26,176 nucleotides of DNA from Nitrospirales bacterium (GCA_029261305.1 JAJDBO010000241.1:1-26176), one strand, 5' to 3'. Shown: positions 9,488 through 17,642, counted from the first letter of the stretch. Notes: a model not told the origin generated them from the sequence alone. A program made the numbers and translations.

Positions 9488-9568
9488 AAATCTCTCCTTC
9501 TTTTGACAATTCGATTTTTATATCTCTCTCAGCCGTACGTTAGGTAGCAAAATCCAAACGAAATTCCC

Positions 9569-11116
9569 TCAACTCGACATCGGCATGGCCTGTGCCCGAT
9601 ATTCCACCAAGGCTTCAACCAACGCTGGGATGGTATTCTGCCCGGCCACCACCTCAACTTGCAATCCCAATTCTCTGGCTGTTTCCGCCGTAATCGGCCC
9701 AATGCATCCAATAATGGTATGTTGAAGGATTTTTTGCAATTCCTGGGCTCCTCCAAACAACTCCACAAAGTTTCGGACGGTAGACGAACTCGCAAATGTG
9801 ACCATCTCAATGCCTTGGGAGAGAAAACGGGTTTTGATCGCCTCAACTTCAGATTGAGGAACCACAGTCTGATACACTGGAGCGACAAACACTTCCGCTC
9901 CCAAACGACCCAACTCTTCAGGCAAGATTTCACGCGCCTGGGCTGCTCGAGCGATAAGGACTCGTTGCCCTGCCACTCCCTCAGCTTTCATCACCTCCAA
10001 AATACCCTCAGCCTGATACTGAGCAGGGACGACGTCTGCCTTTACTCCAAACTTTTCTAGCTCTTCGGCGGTTCGAGGACCAATGCAGCAGACTCGCAAG
10101 CCCTGAAGGCTTCGGGCATCTCGGCCATTGTGCCACAATCGACGCATAAAATGTTGCACCCCATTCACACTCGTCAAGACAAGCCACTGAAAAGTTTCGA
10201 GACAAGCCATCGCTTGATCAGTCTCATCCCAACTTGCCGGCGGGGTAAACGCAATGGTGGGGCATTCGACAGGCTCCCCGCCACACGCCAACAAGAGCTC
10301 AGAGAGTTCAGAAGCTTGACTGCGAGCCCGCGTCACCAATATCCGAGTACCAAACAAGGGACGTGATTCAAACCAATTCATATGCTGACGCAAGGATACC
10401 ACGGCACCAATCACAATGATCGTCGGCGGTTGAATATGTGCCGCATCAGCCTGTTGAATGATCGTCGCCAACGTTCCCACCACCGTACGTTGCTTAGGAT
10501 AAGTACCCCATTGAATAAGTGCCACAGGCGTGTCGGGAGATTTCCCCTCTTCCGTCAACCGACGAACGATGGTCGGTAAATTTTTTGCGCCCATCAAAAA
10601 CACCAACGTCCCATCAACCGTGGCTAATCGAGGCCATTCCAACACACTGCCTCCCTTGCTAGGGTCCTCATGGCCAGTCACAAATGTGACAGTGGAAGCC
10701 AAGGTCCGATGTGTCACGGGAATCCCCGCATACGCCGGAACCGCTACGGCTGAAGTCACACCAGGAACGACCTCAAAGGCAATCGATTGTTCGGCCAGCA
10801 CCTCGGCTTCTTCTCCACCTCGTCCAAACACAAATGGGTCTCCTCCTTTGAGGCGAACCACCTGTTTGCCCTCTTGAACTTTCTTAATCAAAACCTGGTG
10901 AATTTCTTCTTGAGGACGATAGGCCCCGCGGCCACTGCGCCCCACGTAAATTCGTTCCGCATAGGGAGGCGCATAGTCCAACAATGCGGGATTGGCTAAA
11001 TGGTCATAGAGCACCACATCGGCTCGTTCGAGACAAGCTTTTCCGCGAAGAGTCAACAATCCTGGGTCGCCTGGTCCTGCTCCAACTATATAGACTTTTC
11101 CCTTTGGCATTCCCAT
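9569..11116 (-). CDS. CobA-HemD fusion: uroporphyrinogen-III C-methyltransferase / uroporphyrinogen-III synthase
   Basis: One 515-residue polypeptide carries two consecutive activities. Residues about 6-250 are the SAM-dependent methyltransferase (CobA/SUMT): VGAGPGDPGLLTLRG (11-25), YVGRSG (57-62), RLKGGDPFVFGRGGEEA (88-104), VPGVTSA and the TLVFLMG loop. Residues about 257-510 are uroporphyrinogen-III synthase (HemD): GTRILVTRARSQ, LVLTSVNGV, GPRTAEEL, LIARAAQAREILPEEL, VTFASSSTVRNF and CIGPITAETARELG. The enzyme makes the macrocycle from the HemC product and methylates it to precorrin-2, toward siroheme. ATG at 11116 is 7 bp past hemC. The ATG two codons later (11110) has better ribosome-site spacing and may be the true start. 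Such fusions are known in several phyla. Confidence 0.94.
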   Translation of the reverse strand: MGMPKGKVYIVGAGPGDPGLLTLRGKACLERADVVLYDHLANPALLDYAPPYAERIYVGRSGRGAYRPQEEIHQVLIKKVQEGKQVVRLKGGDPFVFGRGGEEAEVLAEQSIAFEVVPGVTSAVAVPAYAGIPVTHRTLASTVTFVTGHEDPSKGGSVLEWPRLATVDGTLVFLMGAKNLPTIVRRLTEEGKSPDTPVALIQWGTYPKQRTVVGTLATIIQQADAAHIQPPTIIVIGAVVSLRQHMNWFESRPLFGTRILVTRARSQASELSELLLACGGEPVECPTIAFTPPASWDETDQAMACLETFQWLVLTSVNGVQHFMRRLWHNGRDARSLQGLRVCCIGPRTAEELEKFGVKADVVPAQYQAEGILEVMKAEGVAGQRVLIARAAQAREILPEELGRLGAEVFVAPVYQTVVPQSEVEAIKTRFLSQGIEMVTFASSSTVRNFVELFGGAQELQKILQHTIIGCIGPITAETARELGLQVEVVAGQNTIPALVEALVEYRAQAMPMSS

Positions 11117-11123
11117 CCTGTAC

Positions 11124-12071
11124 TTACGCGCGACCGTAAATTTCCTGCAAAATTTTATCCCCGCCGGCCTTTAACAATCGCTCGGCGACAGTGACAGCCA
11201 ATGAGTCGGCCTCAGCCACTAAACCATCCATCTCCTCACGAATGATATGTTGCCCATCCTCACTGGCCACCAAGCCATGGAAGGTGAGTTTCTCTCCATC
11301 AATAGTCGCATGGCCAGCAATGGGCACCTGACACCCACCTTCCAATCGAGCTAAAAAGGCCCGTTCCGCCAACACGGCGATACGTGAGGACGAATCATTG
11401 AGAGGGGCTAAAAGATTTCGAATAAACACATCGTCAATCCGGCCTTCAATCCCTAATGCACCCTGTCCAACCGCCGGCAGACTAATTTCAGGAGACAGGC
11501 ATTCCGTGATCTGAGCGATCCACCCTAAACGTTTCAATCCTGAAGCTGCCAATACAATCGCATCAAACTGTCCCTCTTGAAGTTTTCGCACTCGAGTATC
11601 CAGATTGCCACGTAACATGTGAATGGAGAAGTCTGGTCGTTGAGCCAAGAATTGTGATTGCCGTCGAAGACTGCTCGTTCCAATCTTTGCCGAGGTTGGC
11701 AGATCATGAAACGATTCGCCATTTCGACTCAATAACGCATCACGCGGATCTTCACGTGTTGGCACACAGTGGATGACTAACCCTTCAGGCAAGACGGACG
11801 GCACGTCTTTCATACTGTGTACCGCCAGATCAATATCCTTCCGCAATAAGGCCTCTTCTATCTCCTTCACAAACAACGCCTTCCCACCAATTTTGGCTAA
11901 TGGCACATCCGTGATCTTATCTCCACTAGTTTGAATGCGTTCTAGCCGAATCGAAAGGTGTGGGGCCATGTCTTGAAGCCGGGCCTGCACCCATTCAGCC
12001 TGCCAAATTGCCAGCTGACTCCCCCGTGTCCCGATCACTAATGATGTACGTGCCCCGTTGTCAGAACTCAC
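11124..12071 (-). CDS. hemC: Porphobilinogen deaminase (hydroxymethylbilane synthase)
   Basis: Polymerises four porphobilinogen units to hydroxymethylbilane. Family motifs in order are IGTRGSQLAIWQ (13-24), AVHSMKDVPS (83-92, with catalytic Asp89), GTSSLRRQSQF (131-141), LRGNLDTRV (153-161), PAVGQGALGIE (199-209) and LEGGCQVPIAGHA, where Cys247 anchors the dipyrromethane cofactor. The 315-residue length is normal. The start is GTG at 12071, preceded by AAGGAG at 5 nt; the only nearby ATG is followed at once by TGA. The gap to hemA is 110 bp, the longest in the operon, with no clear terminator or promoter. Only 7 bp separate it from the CobA-HemD gene that uses its product. Confidence 0.96.
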   Translation of the reverse strand: MSSDNGARTSLVIGTRGSQLAIWQAEWVQARLQDMAPHLSIRLERIQTSGDKITDVPLAKIGGKALFVKEIEEALLRKDIDLAVHSMKDVPSVLPEGLVIHCVPTREDPRDALLSRNGESFHDLPTSAKIGTSSLRRQSQFLAQRPDFSIHMLRGNLDTRVRKLQEGQFDAIVLAASGLKRLGWIAQITECLSPEISLPAVGQGALGIEGRIDDVFIRNLLAPLNDSSSRIAVLAERAFLARLEGGCQVPIAGHATIDGEKLTFHGLVASEDGQHIIREEMDGLVAEADSLAVTVAERLLKAGGDKILQEIYGRA

Positions 12072-12181
12072 ATTTTCTCCTTATCCGGTACAACCCTCAG
12101 CATCATCTTATTTGAGACCTTATAACATTTACCAAGCACAGGATTCCCCCATGAAGTGGAACCATCAGAAAGACGGTCTCT

Positions 12182-13588
12182 CTATTTTTGCGACTCGTGG
12201 GAAATTTTCGGATCGACTGAAGGACGCACGTCCACCTGAGTAACCGACGGATTCAACTTGGTTTGATCAGAAAATTCTTGGGGAGTTTTCACACGACTGT
12301 CACTACACGGTGGACTTTCACTCATATCAAGATCATAAAATCGTCGTGCCGCATCGATATAAACAGAGCCATTGGACGACTGGGTCGCTGACTTCAATGC
12401 CACCAACGATCCATGAATCAATTTATTGACAATCGCTGACGCCAAACCTTCAACCGTTTCACGATCCTGATCAGACAAGGTACTTAACCTAGGCAAGGCT
12501 TTCTCCAATTCCGCCTGCTTAATATCCTCTGCCCGTTTTCGTAAGGCCACAATTGTTGGAGTCGCGACAAGAGATTGCAGCCACTTTTGGATGACCTCGA
12601 CTTCTTCGTTTGCAATCACTTCGGCTTTCACGGACTCGGCTCGTCGTTCCTCCCGATTCTGCTCAATATGCATTTCTAGATCATCAATATCAAAGAGAAA
12701 GGCATTGTCCACATCACGAACCGCTGGATCAATATTCCTGGGGACCGACACATCAATGAGAAAAATTGGACGATTCTTTCGCTCACGGACGGCTCGTTGC
12801 ACATCTTCGGCCGTGATTAAATAATGAGAAGCCCCAGTAGAACAGATCACAATATCCGCTTTCGCCATATCGCTGCGAAATTCTTCAAAGGGAATCGGTA
12901 GACCTTGAAAACGATTTGCCACGGATCGAGCACGCACCGGATCACGTGTTGTGAGTAACACCTGCCGAACACCATGATTCACCAAATGCTGAGCCGCAAG
13001 CTTGGCCATTTCACCGGCACCAACCAACATCACCGTCCGAGCCGATAAGTTTCCAAACACCTTCTTGGCTAACTCAACTGCCGCATAGCTGACGGACACA
13101 GCATTTTCTGCGATGCGCGTTTCGCTCCGAACTCGCTTGGCCACGGAAATGGCTTTTTTGACAAGTTTATTCAGGATGACCCCACTCGTATTATGGGTCA
13201 ACGCTAACCGAAAGGCTGTTTTCACCTGGCCCAAAATTTGGGGTTCCCCCACGACCATCGAATCCAAGCTTGCCGTGACACGAAACAGATGAGAAATGGT
13301 TCGCTCTCCCGAATGCCAATACAAATGGGGAAGAAGTTGTTCAGCAGAAAGAGAAAGATGTGAATCGACAAGAAATTCTTGAATGGCTGAGAAGCCCGAT
13401 TCGACTTGATCAACGACGGCATACACTTCAACCCGATTACAAGTTTGAAGTAACATGCCCTCTTTCACTCCGGGGTAAGTCCTGAGTCGTGTTAAGGCTT
13501 CTCCCATCCGACTATCAGGAACCGCAAGTAATTCACGAAGTTCCACGGGTGCCGTTTTATGTGACAATCCAACCGTAATGATATGCAT
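12182..13588 (-). CDS. hemA: Glutamyl-tRNA reductase
   Basis: NADPH-dependent reduction of glutamyl-tRNA to glutamate-1-semialdehyde, the entry to C5 tetrapyrrole synthesis. I start it at ATG 13588 (MHIITVGLSHKTAPVELREL), which matches the family N-terminus. The longer open frame reaching 13693 only overlaps ccsA. Catalytic Cys50 lies in QTCNRVEVY; GEPQILGQ is at 114-121; the NADPH glycine motif GAGEMA is at 190-195. A helical dimerisation domain follows. The 468 residues exceed the usual 420-440 because of a polar, probably disordered tail at 422-468. The start ATG shares its A with the ccsA stop (TGATG), so the two are translationally coupled. The semialdehyde aminotransferase hemL is not in the window. 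Confidence 0.96.
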   Translation of the reverse strand: MHIITVGLSHKTAPVELRELLAVPDSRMGEALTRLRTYPGVKEGMLLQTCNRVEVYAVVDQVESGFSAIQEFLVDSHLSLSAEQLLPHLYWHSGERTISHLFRVTASLDSMVVGEPQILGQVKTAFRLALTHNTSGVILNKLVKKAISVAKRVRSETRIAENAVSVSYAAVELAKKVFGNLSARTVMLVGAGEMAKLAAQHLVNHGVRQVLLTTRDPVRARSVANRFQGLPIPFEEFRSDMAKADIVICSTGASHYLITAEDVQRAVRERKNRPIFLIDVSVPRNIDPAVRDVDNAFLFDIDDLEMHIEQNREERRAESVKAEVIANEEVEVIQKWLQSLVATPTIVALRKRAEDIKQAELEKALPRLSTLSDQDRETVEGLASAIVNKLIHGSLVALKSATQSSNGSVYIDAARRFYDLDMSESPPCSDSRVKTPQEFSDQTKLNPSVTQVDVRPSVDPKISHESQK

Positions 13589-14394
13589 CAGCTTACGGAA
13601 GCCCCACTGCTTTTGAGAATAACTCCGAGGAAAGTCAGAAGGACGCCAGCAAACCCGACGATAGTTAAATACGCCGCTTTTTTGGCCCTCCAACCAACTG
13701 TGACTCGCCCCATCAACACAATCAAATAAAAAACCCAGGTGATCAAAGCCCAGACTTGCTCAGGGTTCCAGTTCAAATACGCGCCAAGCGTAATTTGTCC
13801 GGATATCGCACCTGTTAATATTCCAAGGGTTAAGAAAGGAAACCCAAGCAAAATCGAACGTTGATTCAGGCTATCCAAGAAGTCTAAAGGAGGAAGCTTA
13901 AATGACAACACGTTGAATTGCTTTGATTTGAGCAATCGTTCCTGCATCAAGTACATCAGCCCGGCGACAAAGGCTACCGCAAAACCCACAGTTCCTAACA
14001 TGCTCAGGGTAACGTGAACCCAGACACCTCGAAACATCGGATGAAGGATCGGAGCTTCCGCCGGAAGAATCGCTGTCGAGACTAAGGAGAGAAATGCCAA
14101 TGGTAGGATAAATGACCCAAGTACCTGCAAATACTGTCTGGTCGCCGCCACGAGGAACACCAAGACCAGAGACCAGGAGAAAAAGGACATGGCCTTTTGG
14201 AAGGTCACCCATTTCAATTCATCCCCAGACCACAATTGCAAGGCTAACGCAACGGTATGGGTAAAAAACCCGAGCCCAGCTAAGCCCAAGGCGACTTTTG
14301 AAAGGCCTTCGGAACGTCGGACCAGACAAATCAAAAATGTGACAGTCCCGAGGAAGTACAACCCCAACGTCACTTGGAAAAATACCACCGTCAT
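13588..14394 (-). CDS. CcsA/HemX-family membrane protein (cytochrome c assembly type)
   Basis: A 268-residue integral membrane protein with about eight hydrophobic segments from residue 4 to 260. Family features are His46 (FFTHTVAL), His127 (GVWVHVTLSMLG) and a degenerate tryptophan-rich loop at 204-220 (GAYLNWNPEQVWALITW). In true heme-handling CcsA the loop begins with a tryptophan and carries WD, so this copy is weaker and closer to Bacillus HemX, which sits beside hemA and lowers HemA levels. It leads the operon, is coupled to hemA by TGATG, and follows a near-consensus promoter. ATG at 14394 has an AAGGAT site at longish spacing. It could be a cytochrome c biogenesis subunit or a HemX-type regulator of HemA; context favours the second. 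Confidence 0.85.
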   Translation of the reverse strand: MTVVFFQVTLGLYFLGTVTFLICLVRRSEGLSKVALGLAGLGFFTHTVALALQLWSGDELKWVTFQKAMSFFSWSLVLVFLVAATRQYLQVLGSFILPLAFLSLVSTAILPAEAPILHPMFRGVWVHVTLSMLGTVGFAVAFVAGLMYLMQERLLKSKQFNVLSFKLPPLDFLDSLNQRSILLGFPFLTLGILTGAISGQITLGAYLNWNPEQVWALITWVFYLIVLMGRVTVGWRAKKAAYLTIVGFAGVLLTFLGVILKSSGASVS

Positions 14395-14440
14395 AAGTTG
14401 TGGATATCCTTATAAAATAGTGCTAAAGACCCAGGATCAA

Positions 14441-14469
14441 AGTATAGTTATGCCCAATAAAGAGGTCAA
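14441..14469 (-). promoter_or_regulatory. Sigma70-type promoter of the heme operon
   Basis: On the minus strand TTGACC (14469-14464), an exact 17-nt spacer and TATACT (14446-14441) give five of six matches in each hexamer. Initiation would fall about 35-40 nt upstream of the ccsA ATG. It lies in the 157-bp gap after the dehydrogenase gene and is the only good promoter seen for the eight genes down to tilS. Confidence 0.75.
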
Positions 14470-14551
14470 GGAAATGTGCAGTGGGGAAGACGGAGAACAT
14501 CAGGAAAGCGTAGGATTCAAGCTTGTTCGGTCAGAATTTCTCTTCTGAAAA

Positions 14552-15334
14552 CTATCCGCCTGAACTTGCGGTTGCTCCGCCACAGACATTTATCGCTTGG
14601 CCGGTTATCGCCGCGGCCATTGACGAACAAAGAAAGAGAATAGTCGACGCAATTTCATCAACATCAGCCATACGCTTGATGGGCACCGCCGCAATGGCGA
14701 CAGATCGGAATTCCTCTGCTGATATGCCTAGAACCCTAGCTGTTTCTTCGATACCTTGACGAGCCATCGCGGTATCCACCCAGGTAGGACACACGGCATT
14801 CACCGTAATGCCCCGCTCGGCCACCTCAAGAGCCACGGCCTTGGTAAATCCAATGATGCCATGCTTGGCCGTGCAATATCCAGAATAGCCTGGCACACCA
14901 AATCGCCCAAGAACCGAAGAAAGATTAATGATTCTTCCATAACTGGGATCCTTCATATGTGGCAACACAATTTTTGAACATAGGTAGGACCCCGTGAGAT
15001 TGGTTTGAATTATGCTTAACCATCGAAAATCATCAACCTCATCCATAGGAGTTCGACCAGACATCCCTGCATTGTTCACGAGAATATCAATCTGTCCCCA
15101 TTCTGCGACAATGGCGGATACCACTCGCTCCATATCCCCACGCTGCGTCACATCACCAGGAAGGCCCATGGCCTGAGCGCCCATCGCCTTAAGTTCTTCC
15201 ACCGTCTCTTCAAGAGGCTGTGCCCGACGCCCACAAATAGCAATTCGGACACCCTGGGCGGCAAACGCTTTGGCCACACCCCGCCCGATCCCCACGCCCC
15301 CTCCTGTGATTAAAGCCACACGGTTGATCAACAT
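14552..15334 (-). CDS. Short-chain dehydrogenase/reductase (FabG-like)
   Basis: A classical SDR of 260 residues: cofactor loop TGGGVGIG (10-17), NNAG (87-90), Asn112, Ser139/140, and catalytic Tyr153 with Lys157 in YCTAKHG. The arginine pair after the second strand (CGRR) suggests NADP(H) preference. The sequence resembles 3-oxoacyl-ACP reductases and 3-hydroxyacyl or 3-hydroxybutyrate dehydrogenases, but the substrate cannot be fixed; CPTWVDT replaces the usual CPG loop. ATG at 15334 follows AGGAGG at 8-9 nt. It is divergent from rsmI and upstream of the heme operon, which has its own promoter, so it is probably a separate unit. No acyl carrier protein or lipid gene lies nearby to support a fatty-acid role. 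Confidence 0.9.
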   Translation of the reverse strand: MLINRVALITGGGVGIGRGVAKAFAAQGVRIAICGRRAQPLEETVEELKAMGAQAMGLPGDVTQRGDMERVVSAIVAEWGQIDILVNNAGMSGRTPMDEVDDFRWLSIIQTNLTGSYLCSKIVLPHMKDPSYGRIINLSSVLGRFGVPGYSGYCTAKHGIIGFTKAVALEVAERGITVNAVCPTWVDTAMARQGIEETARVLGISAEEFRSVAIAAVPIKRMADVDEIASTILFLCSSMAAAITGQAINVCGGATASSGG

Positions 15335-15505
15335 TATTTGGTGCCTCCTATTACTTCATGCTATTTTTAATTCACACACTCAAAGTGATTTTCATCATTC
15401 AATTTCCCTCAACAACTTATACCGAGTCTGCTATTGTCACTCCATACGCAATCAACAACATGCCCCTTTAACAGTACAAAACTTTTTTCTTCTTAGCCAA
15501 GTAGA

Positions 15506-15538
15506 ATGGAGCAACTTTTGAAAATGGAAAACCTATGA
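15506..15538 (+). CDS. 10-codon leader ORF overlapping the rsmI start (candidate)
   Basis: ATG at 15506 opens a ten-residue frame (MEQLLKMENL) whose TGA overlaps the rsmI ATG as ATGA. rsmI itself has a poor ribosome site, so re-initiation after this mini-ORF is a plausible way to translate it. The mini-ORF has no strong ribosome site either, and ten codons can arise by chance. Confidence 0.3.
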   Translation: MEQLLKMENL

Positions 15539-16299
15539 GCGGCAACCTGTACATTGTGAGCACACCCATCGGAAACCTTGAGGACCTCACCTACCGTGCC
15601 CATCGTATTCTCCAAGAGGTTCATATCATCGCTGCTGAAGATACTAGGCATACCCAAAAACTTTGTGGCCATTATGGAATTGAAACCACGCTCACAAGTT
15701 ATCACGACTTTAACAAAGAAGAAAAAACTCCTGTATTGCTGGAAAAAATTCGAGAAGGACAATCAATTGCACTTGTATCTGATGCCGGAACTCCATTGAT
15801 TTCCGATCCTGGATATTATCTCCTCACTCGAGCCATTGCCGAAAATATCAGGATTATTCCCATTCCTGGCCCCTCAGCAATCCTCACCGCCCTTGCTGCA
15901 TCGGGGCTTCCCACTGACGCATTTCGATACGAAGGATTTTTACCAAAAAAATCTGGCGCGAGATCTCGAGTGTTACAAACCTTGGCCGAAGAACCCCGAA
16001 CAATTATTTTATTCGAGACACCTCATCGCATTAAAGCAACCCTAGGGGAAATCCAAGAAATTTTTGGGACTCGTCAATTAGTCGTCGCACGAGAGCTAAC
16101 AAAAACCTATGAGGAAATTATCCGAGGAAGTGCTGAGGAGATATTAGGCCGATACCAAACTAAAAATCCGAAAGGTGAAATGACCTTGGTGATTGCGGGA
16201 AGACCAAAGCCTAAAAAACCACCTAAAAGAAAAATGGGCGCTAGGCATCACTCTTCTGAATCAGTACCCGGTGATATGTCTCCTTCTGCTCTTGAGTAA
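15535..16299 (+). CDS. rsmI: 16S rRNA (cytidine(1402)-2'-O)-methyltransferase RsmI
   Basis: SAM-dependent 2'-O-methylation of C1402 in the ribosomal P site. Motifs of this tetrapyrrole-methylase-fold family are TPIGNLEDLT (10-19), AAEDTRHT (33-40), SYHDFNKEEK, VSDAGTPLISDPG (81-93), PIPGPSAILTALAASGLPTD, FLPKKSGAR, ETPHRI and VVARELTKTYEE. At 254 residues it is shorter than the E. coli enzyme, and it ends in a basic, low-complexity tail (about 224-254, rich in Lys, Pro, Arg and Ser). That tail is encoded partly in the 59 bp that overlap the opposite-strand TusA-like gene. ATG at 15535 has no good ribosome site. The divergent 200-bp gap to the dehydrogenase shows no convincing promoter. Confidence 0.95.
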   Translation: MSGNLYIVSTPIGNLEDLTYRAHRILQEVHIIAAEDTRHTQKLCGHYGIETTLTSYHDFNKEEKTPVLLEKIREGQSIALVSDAGTPLISDPGYYLLTRAIAENIRIIPIPGPSAILTALAASGLPTDAFRYEGFLPKKSGARSRVLQTLAEEPRTIILFETPHRIKATLGEIQEIFGTRQLVVARELTKTYEEIIRGSAEEILGRYQTKNPKGEMTLVIAGRPKPKKPPKRKMGARHHSSESVPGDMSPSALE

Positions 16300-16486
16300 G
16301 AACGGTATGCCCTTCATTGCGTATACTTTGAGGAACATTTTTTATCGGTTCTCCATCATCTAAAATCACCGCCAAAATATCTCCAGCTTGCATCAAATCC
16401 AATTGTAATTTTGTCTTCACAAAATTATATGGACAAATAACTCCCCGTAAATCTAACTCTGCTTGAGCTTCAATCTCTTTACTCAT
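16241..16486 (-). CDS. TusA-like sulfur carrier family protein with CPYN motif
   Basis: An 81-residue protein of the TusA/SirA fold. The N-terminal strand and helix read LDLRGVICPYNFVKTKLQLD with Cys18 at the position of the sulfur-carrying cysteine. The C-terminal half (LDDGEPIKNVPQSIRNEGHTVL) is also typical. The usual CPxP motif is CPYN, as in a TusA-like subgroup that I recall from other bacteria near sulfur-transfer genes. Known TusA proteins relay persulfide sulfur for tRNA thiolation, molybdenum cofactor or sulfur oxidation; which of these applies cannot be told. ATG at 16486 has a weak AAGAGA site. Its 3' end overlaps that of rsmI tail to tail. No partner sulfurtransferase is in the window. 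Confidence 0.85.
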   Translation of the reverse strand: MSKEIEAQAELDLRGVICPYNFVKTKLQLDLMQAGDILAVILDDGEPIKNVPQSIRNEGHTVLTQEQKETYHRVLIQKSDA

Positions 16487-16540
16487 GTCACAAGTCTCTT
16501 AAAACCATGAATGAATAGTTCCCATAGCTATCATTTACTT

Positions 16541-16578
16541 AAAAAAAGGAGCGTGCCAGCATTTGCCGGCACGCTCCT
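16541..16578 (-). terminator. Strong rho-independent terminator of the exported-protein gene
   Basis: An 11-bp GC-rich stem (GGCACGCTCCT arm at 16568-16578, AGGAGCGTGCC arm at 16547-16557, 10-nt loop) is followed on the minus strand by seven uninterrupted T (16547-16541). It starts 33 bp past the stop of the gene ending at 16612. The plus-strand side has only a broken T run, so any effect on rsmI transcripts would be weaker. Confidence 0.88.
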
Positions 16579-16611
16579 AATTTTAAATAAAACTTGAAAA
16601 CAAAAAAGGTA

Positions 16612-17367
16612 TTACTGAACCGTTCCTTTGTTGAAATTGGCTCGGTCAGCACCGTAGTCAGTCGCAATCGTGTTGCTCACACGCTTGTTAACCGTATCTG
16701 GTTGTGGCGCACACTGCCAGCAAGGAGCTGCACCAGTGGTAGCACCAACACTGGAAGTAATACCAGTTTTGACATCACCTTCTTGAATGCCACCTTCTGG
16801 GACACCAGTGTATCCAGCAGTTCTGGTAGAAATACCACGATAGTTCGTAGGATCTGGACTTTGCCCGAAACCACCAGCAAAATTGGAATTGTCGGCCCCA
16901 CCGAGAACTTGGCTTCCCTCAAGAACGTACACTGACCGAACCATGGCTCGACCCGTACTGAATTTGTGAGTCGCGTTTGTTTCTTGGACGGCCTGAATGG
17001 AAACATAGTCGCCCTTACCGATGGCTTTTAAATTTTCGAGGTTGGTTTTGTCATCGAAGTACAGGGTCCTAATATTCAGACCCCCACGAGTTTGCTGGCG
17101 TTCATCATGAGAACTTCCGCCCATGTCAATGAACATACGTCCACTGGACAAATCTACGCCAATAACCTCTCCCATGATGGATTCCGGCTGTGACAAATAA
17201 CGCAACATGTCACCTTCATCCATAACCCGGGCTCGCGTCCCTGAACCTTGTGAATCACCAACACCCGTTCCGAAACCAGAATGTTGAGGCGCACGCTCTT
17301 GCGCCACTGCCACGCTGACTGAGCCTGCAAGAATGATAGCTGCCGCAAAATACCCTAACTTCCGCAT
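16612..17367 (-). CDS. Exported protein of unknown function with OB-like region and CxxC
   Basis: I start this at ATG 17367 because AAGGAGGAG lies 4 nt before it; an upstream in-frame ATG at 17403 lacks such a site. The 251 residues begin with a clear signal peptide (MRKLGYFAAAIILAGSVSVAVA, cut after Ala22). Residues about 64-150 have the alternating strand pattern of small beta-barrel domains (MGEVIGVDLSSGRMFID, then IRTLYFDDKTNL, then IGKGDYVSIQAV). A glycine-rich stretch follows, then a CWQC pair (Cys216, Cys219) near the C-terminus. I do not recognise a named family; the barrel is like DUF5666-type domains by eye. It sits alone between a consensus promoter and a strong terminator, which suggests abundant periplasmic or secreted expression. 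Confidence 0.82.
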   Translation of the reverse strand: MRKLGYFAAAIILAGSVSVAVAQERAPQHSGFGTGVGDSQGSGTRARVMDEGDMLRYLSQPESIMGEVIGVDLSSGRMFIDMGGSSHDERQQTRGGLNIRTLYFDDKTNLENLKAIGKGDYVSIQAVQETNATHKFSTGRAMVRSVYVLEGSQVLGGADNSNFAGGFGQSPDPTNYRGISTRTAGYTGVPEGGIQEGDVKTGITSSVGATTGAAPCWQCAPQPDTVNKRVSNTIATDYGADRANFNKGTVQ

Positions 17368-17459
17368 GTGGCTCCTCCTTAGGAAGTGTAAGTTAATAAT
17401 CAAAGATTAATACCGAATGAAAACCGATTCTTCTAAATTTTTCAATCCCAGGGTTGGTA

Positions 17460-17488
17460 ACTATAGTGATCTCGGCAAACGCTGTCAA
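17460..17488 (-). promoter_or_regulatory. Near-perfect sigma70-type promoter of the exported-protein gene
   Basis: On the minus strand a perfect TTGACA (17488-17483), a 17-nt spacer and TATAGT (17465-17460) predict initiation about 85 nt upstream of the start codon. This is the best promoter match in the window. The rest of the 275-bp gap to the tRNA gene shows nothing else. Confidence 0.8.
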
Positions 17489-17642
17489 GCGTATTTTCTG
17501 CCTTTAAAGTTACCTCAAATTAAAATTGCCTGGCCTTGAGAATACGTGACCAAACCAATTTGACTTTATAAACCTATTGGCCGCCTGAGTCCAGCCCAAA
17601 TCCAATAAAAAATCTCAAAACCCGGAATTTATTGAATTATTA

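Noticed and set aside
12114..12180. GAGACC/GGTCTC inverted repeat in the hemA-hemC gap
   Set aside because: Only 6 bp with a loop of more than 50 nt that contains no supporting inner stems.
13589..13693. N-terminal extension of HemA to ATG 13693
   Set aside because: The extension only reads through the end of ccsA in another frame, and the family N-terminus MHIITVGLSHKTAP begins at 13588.
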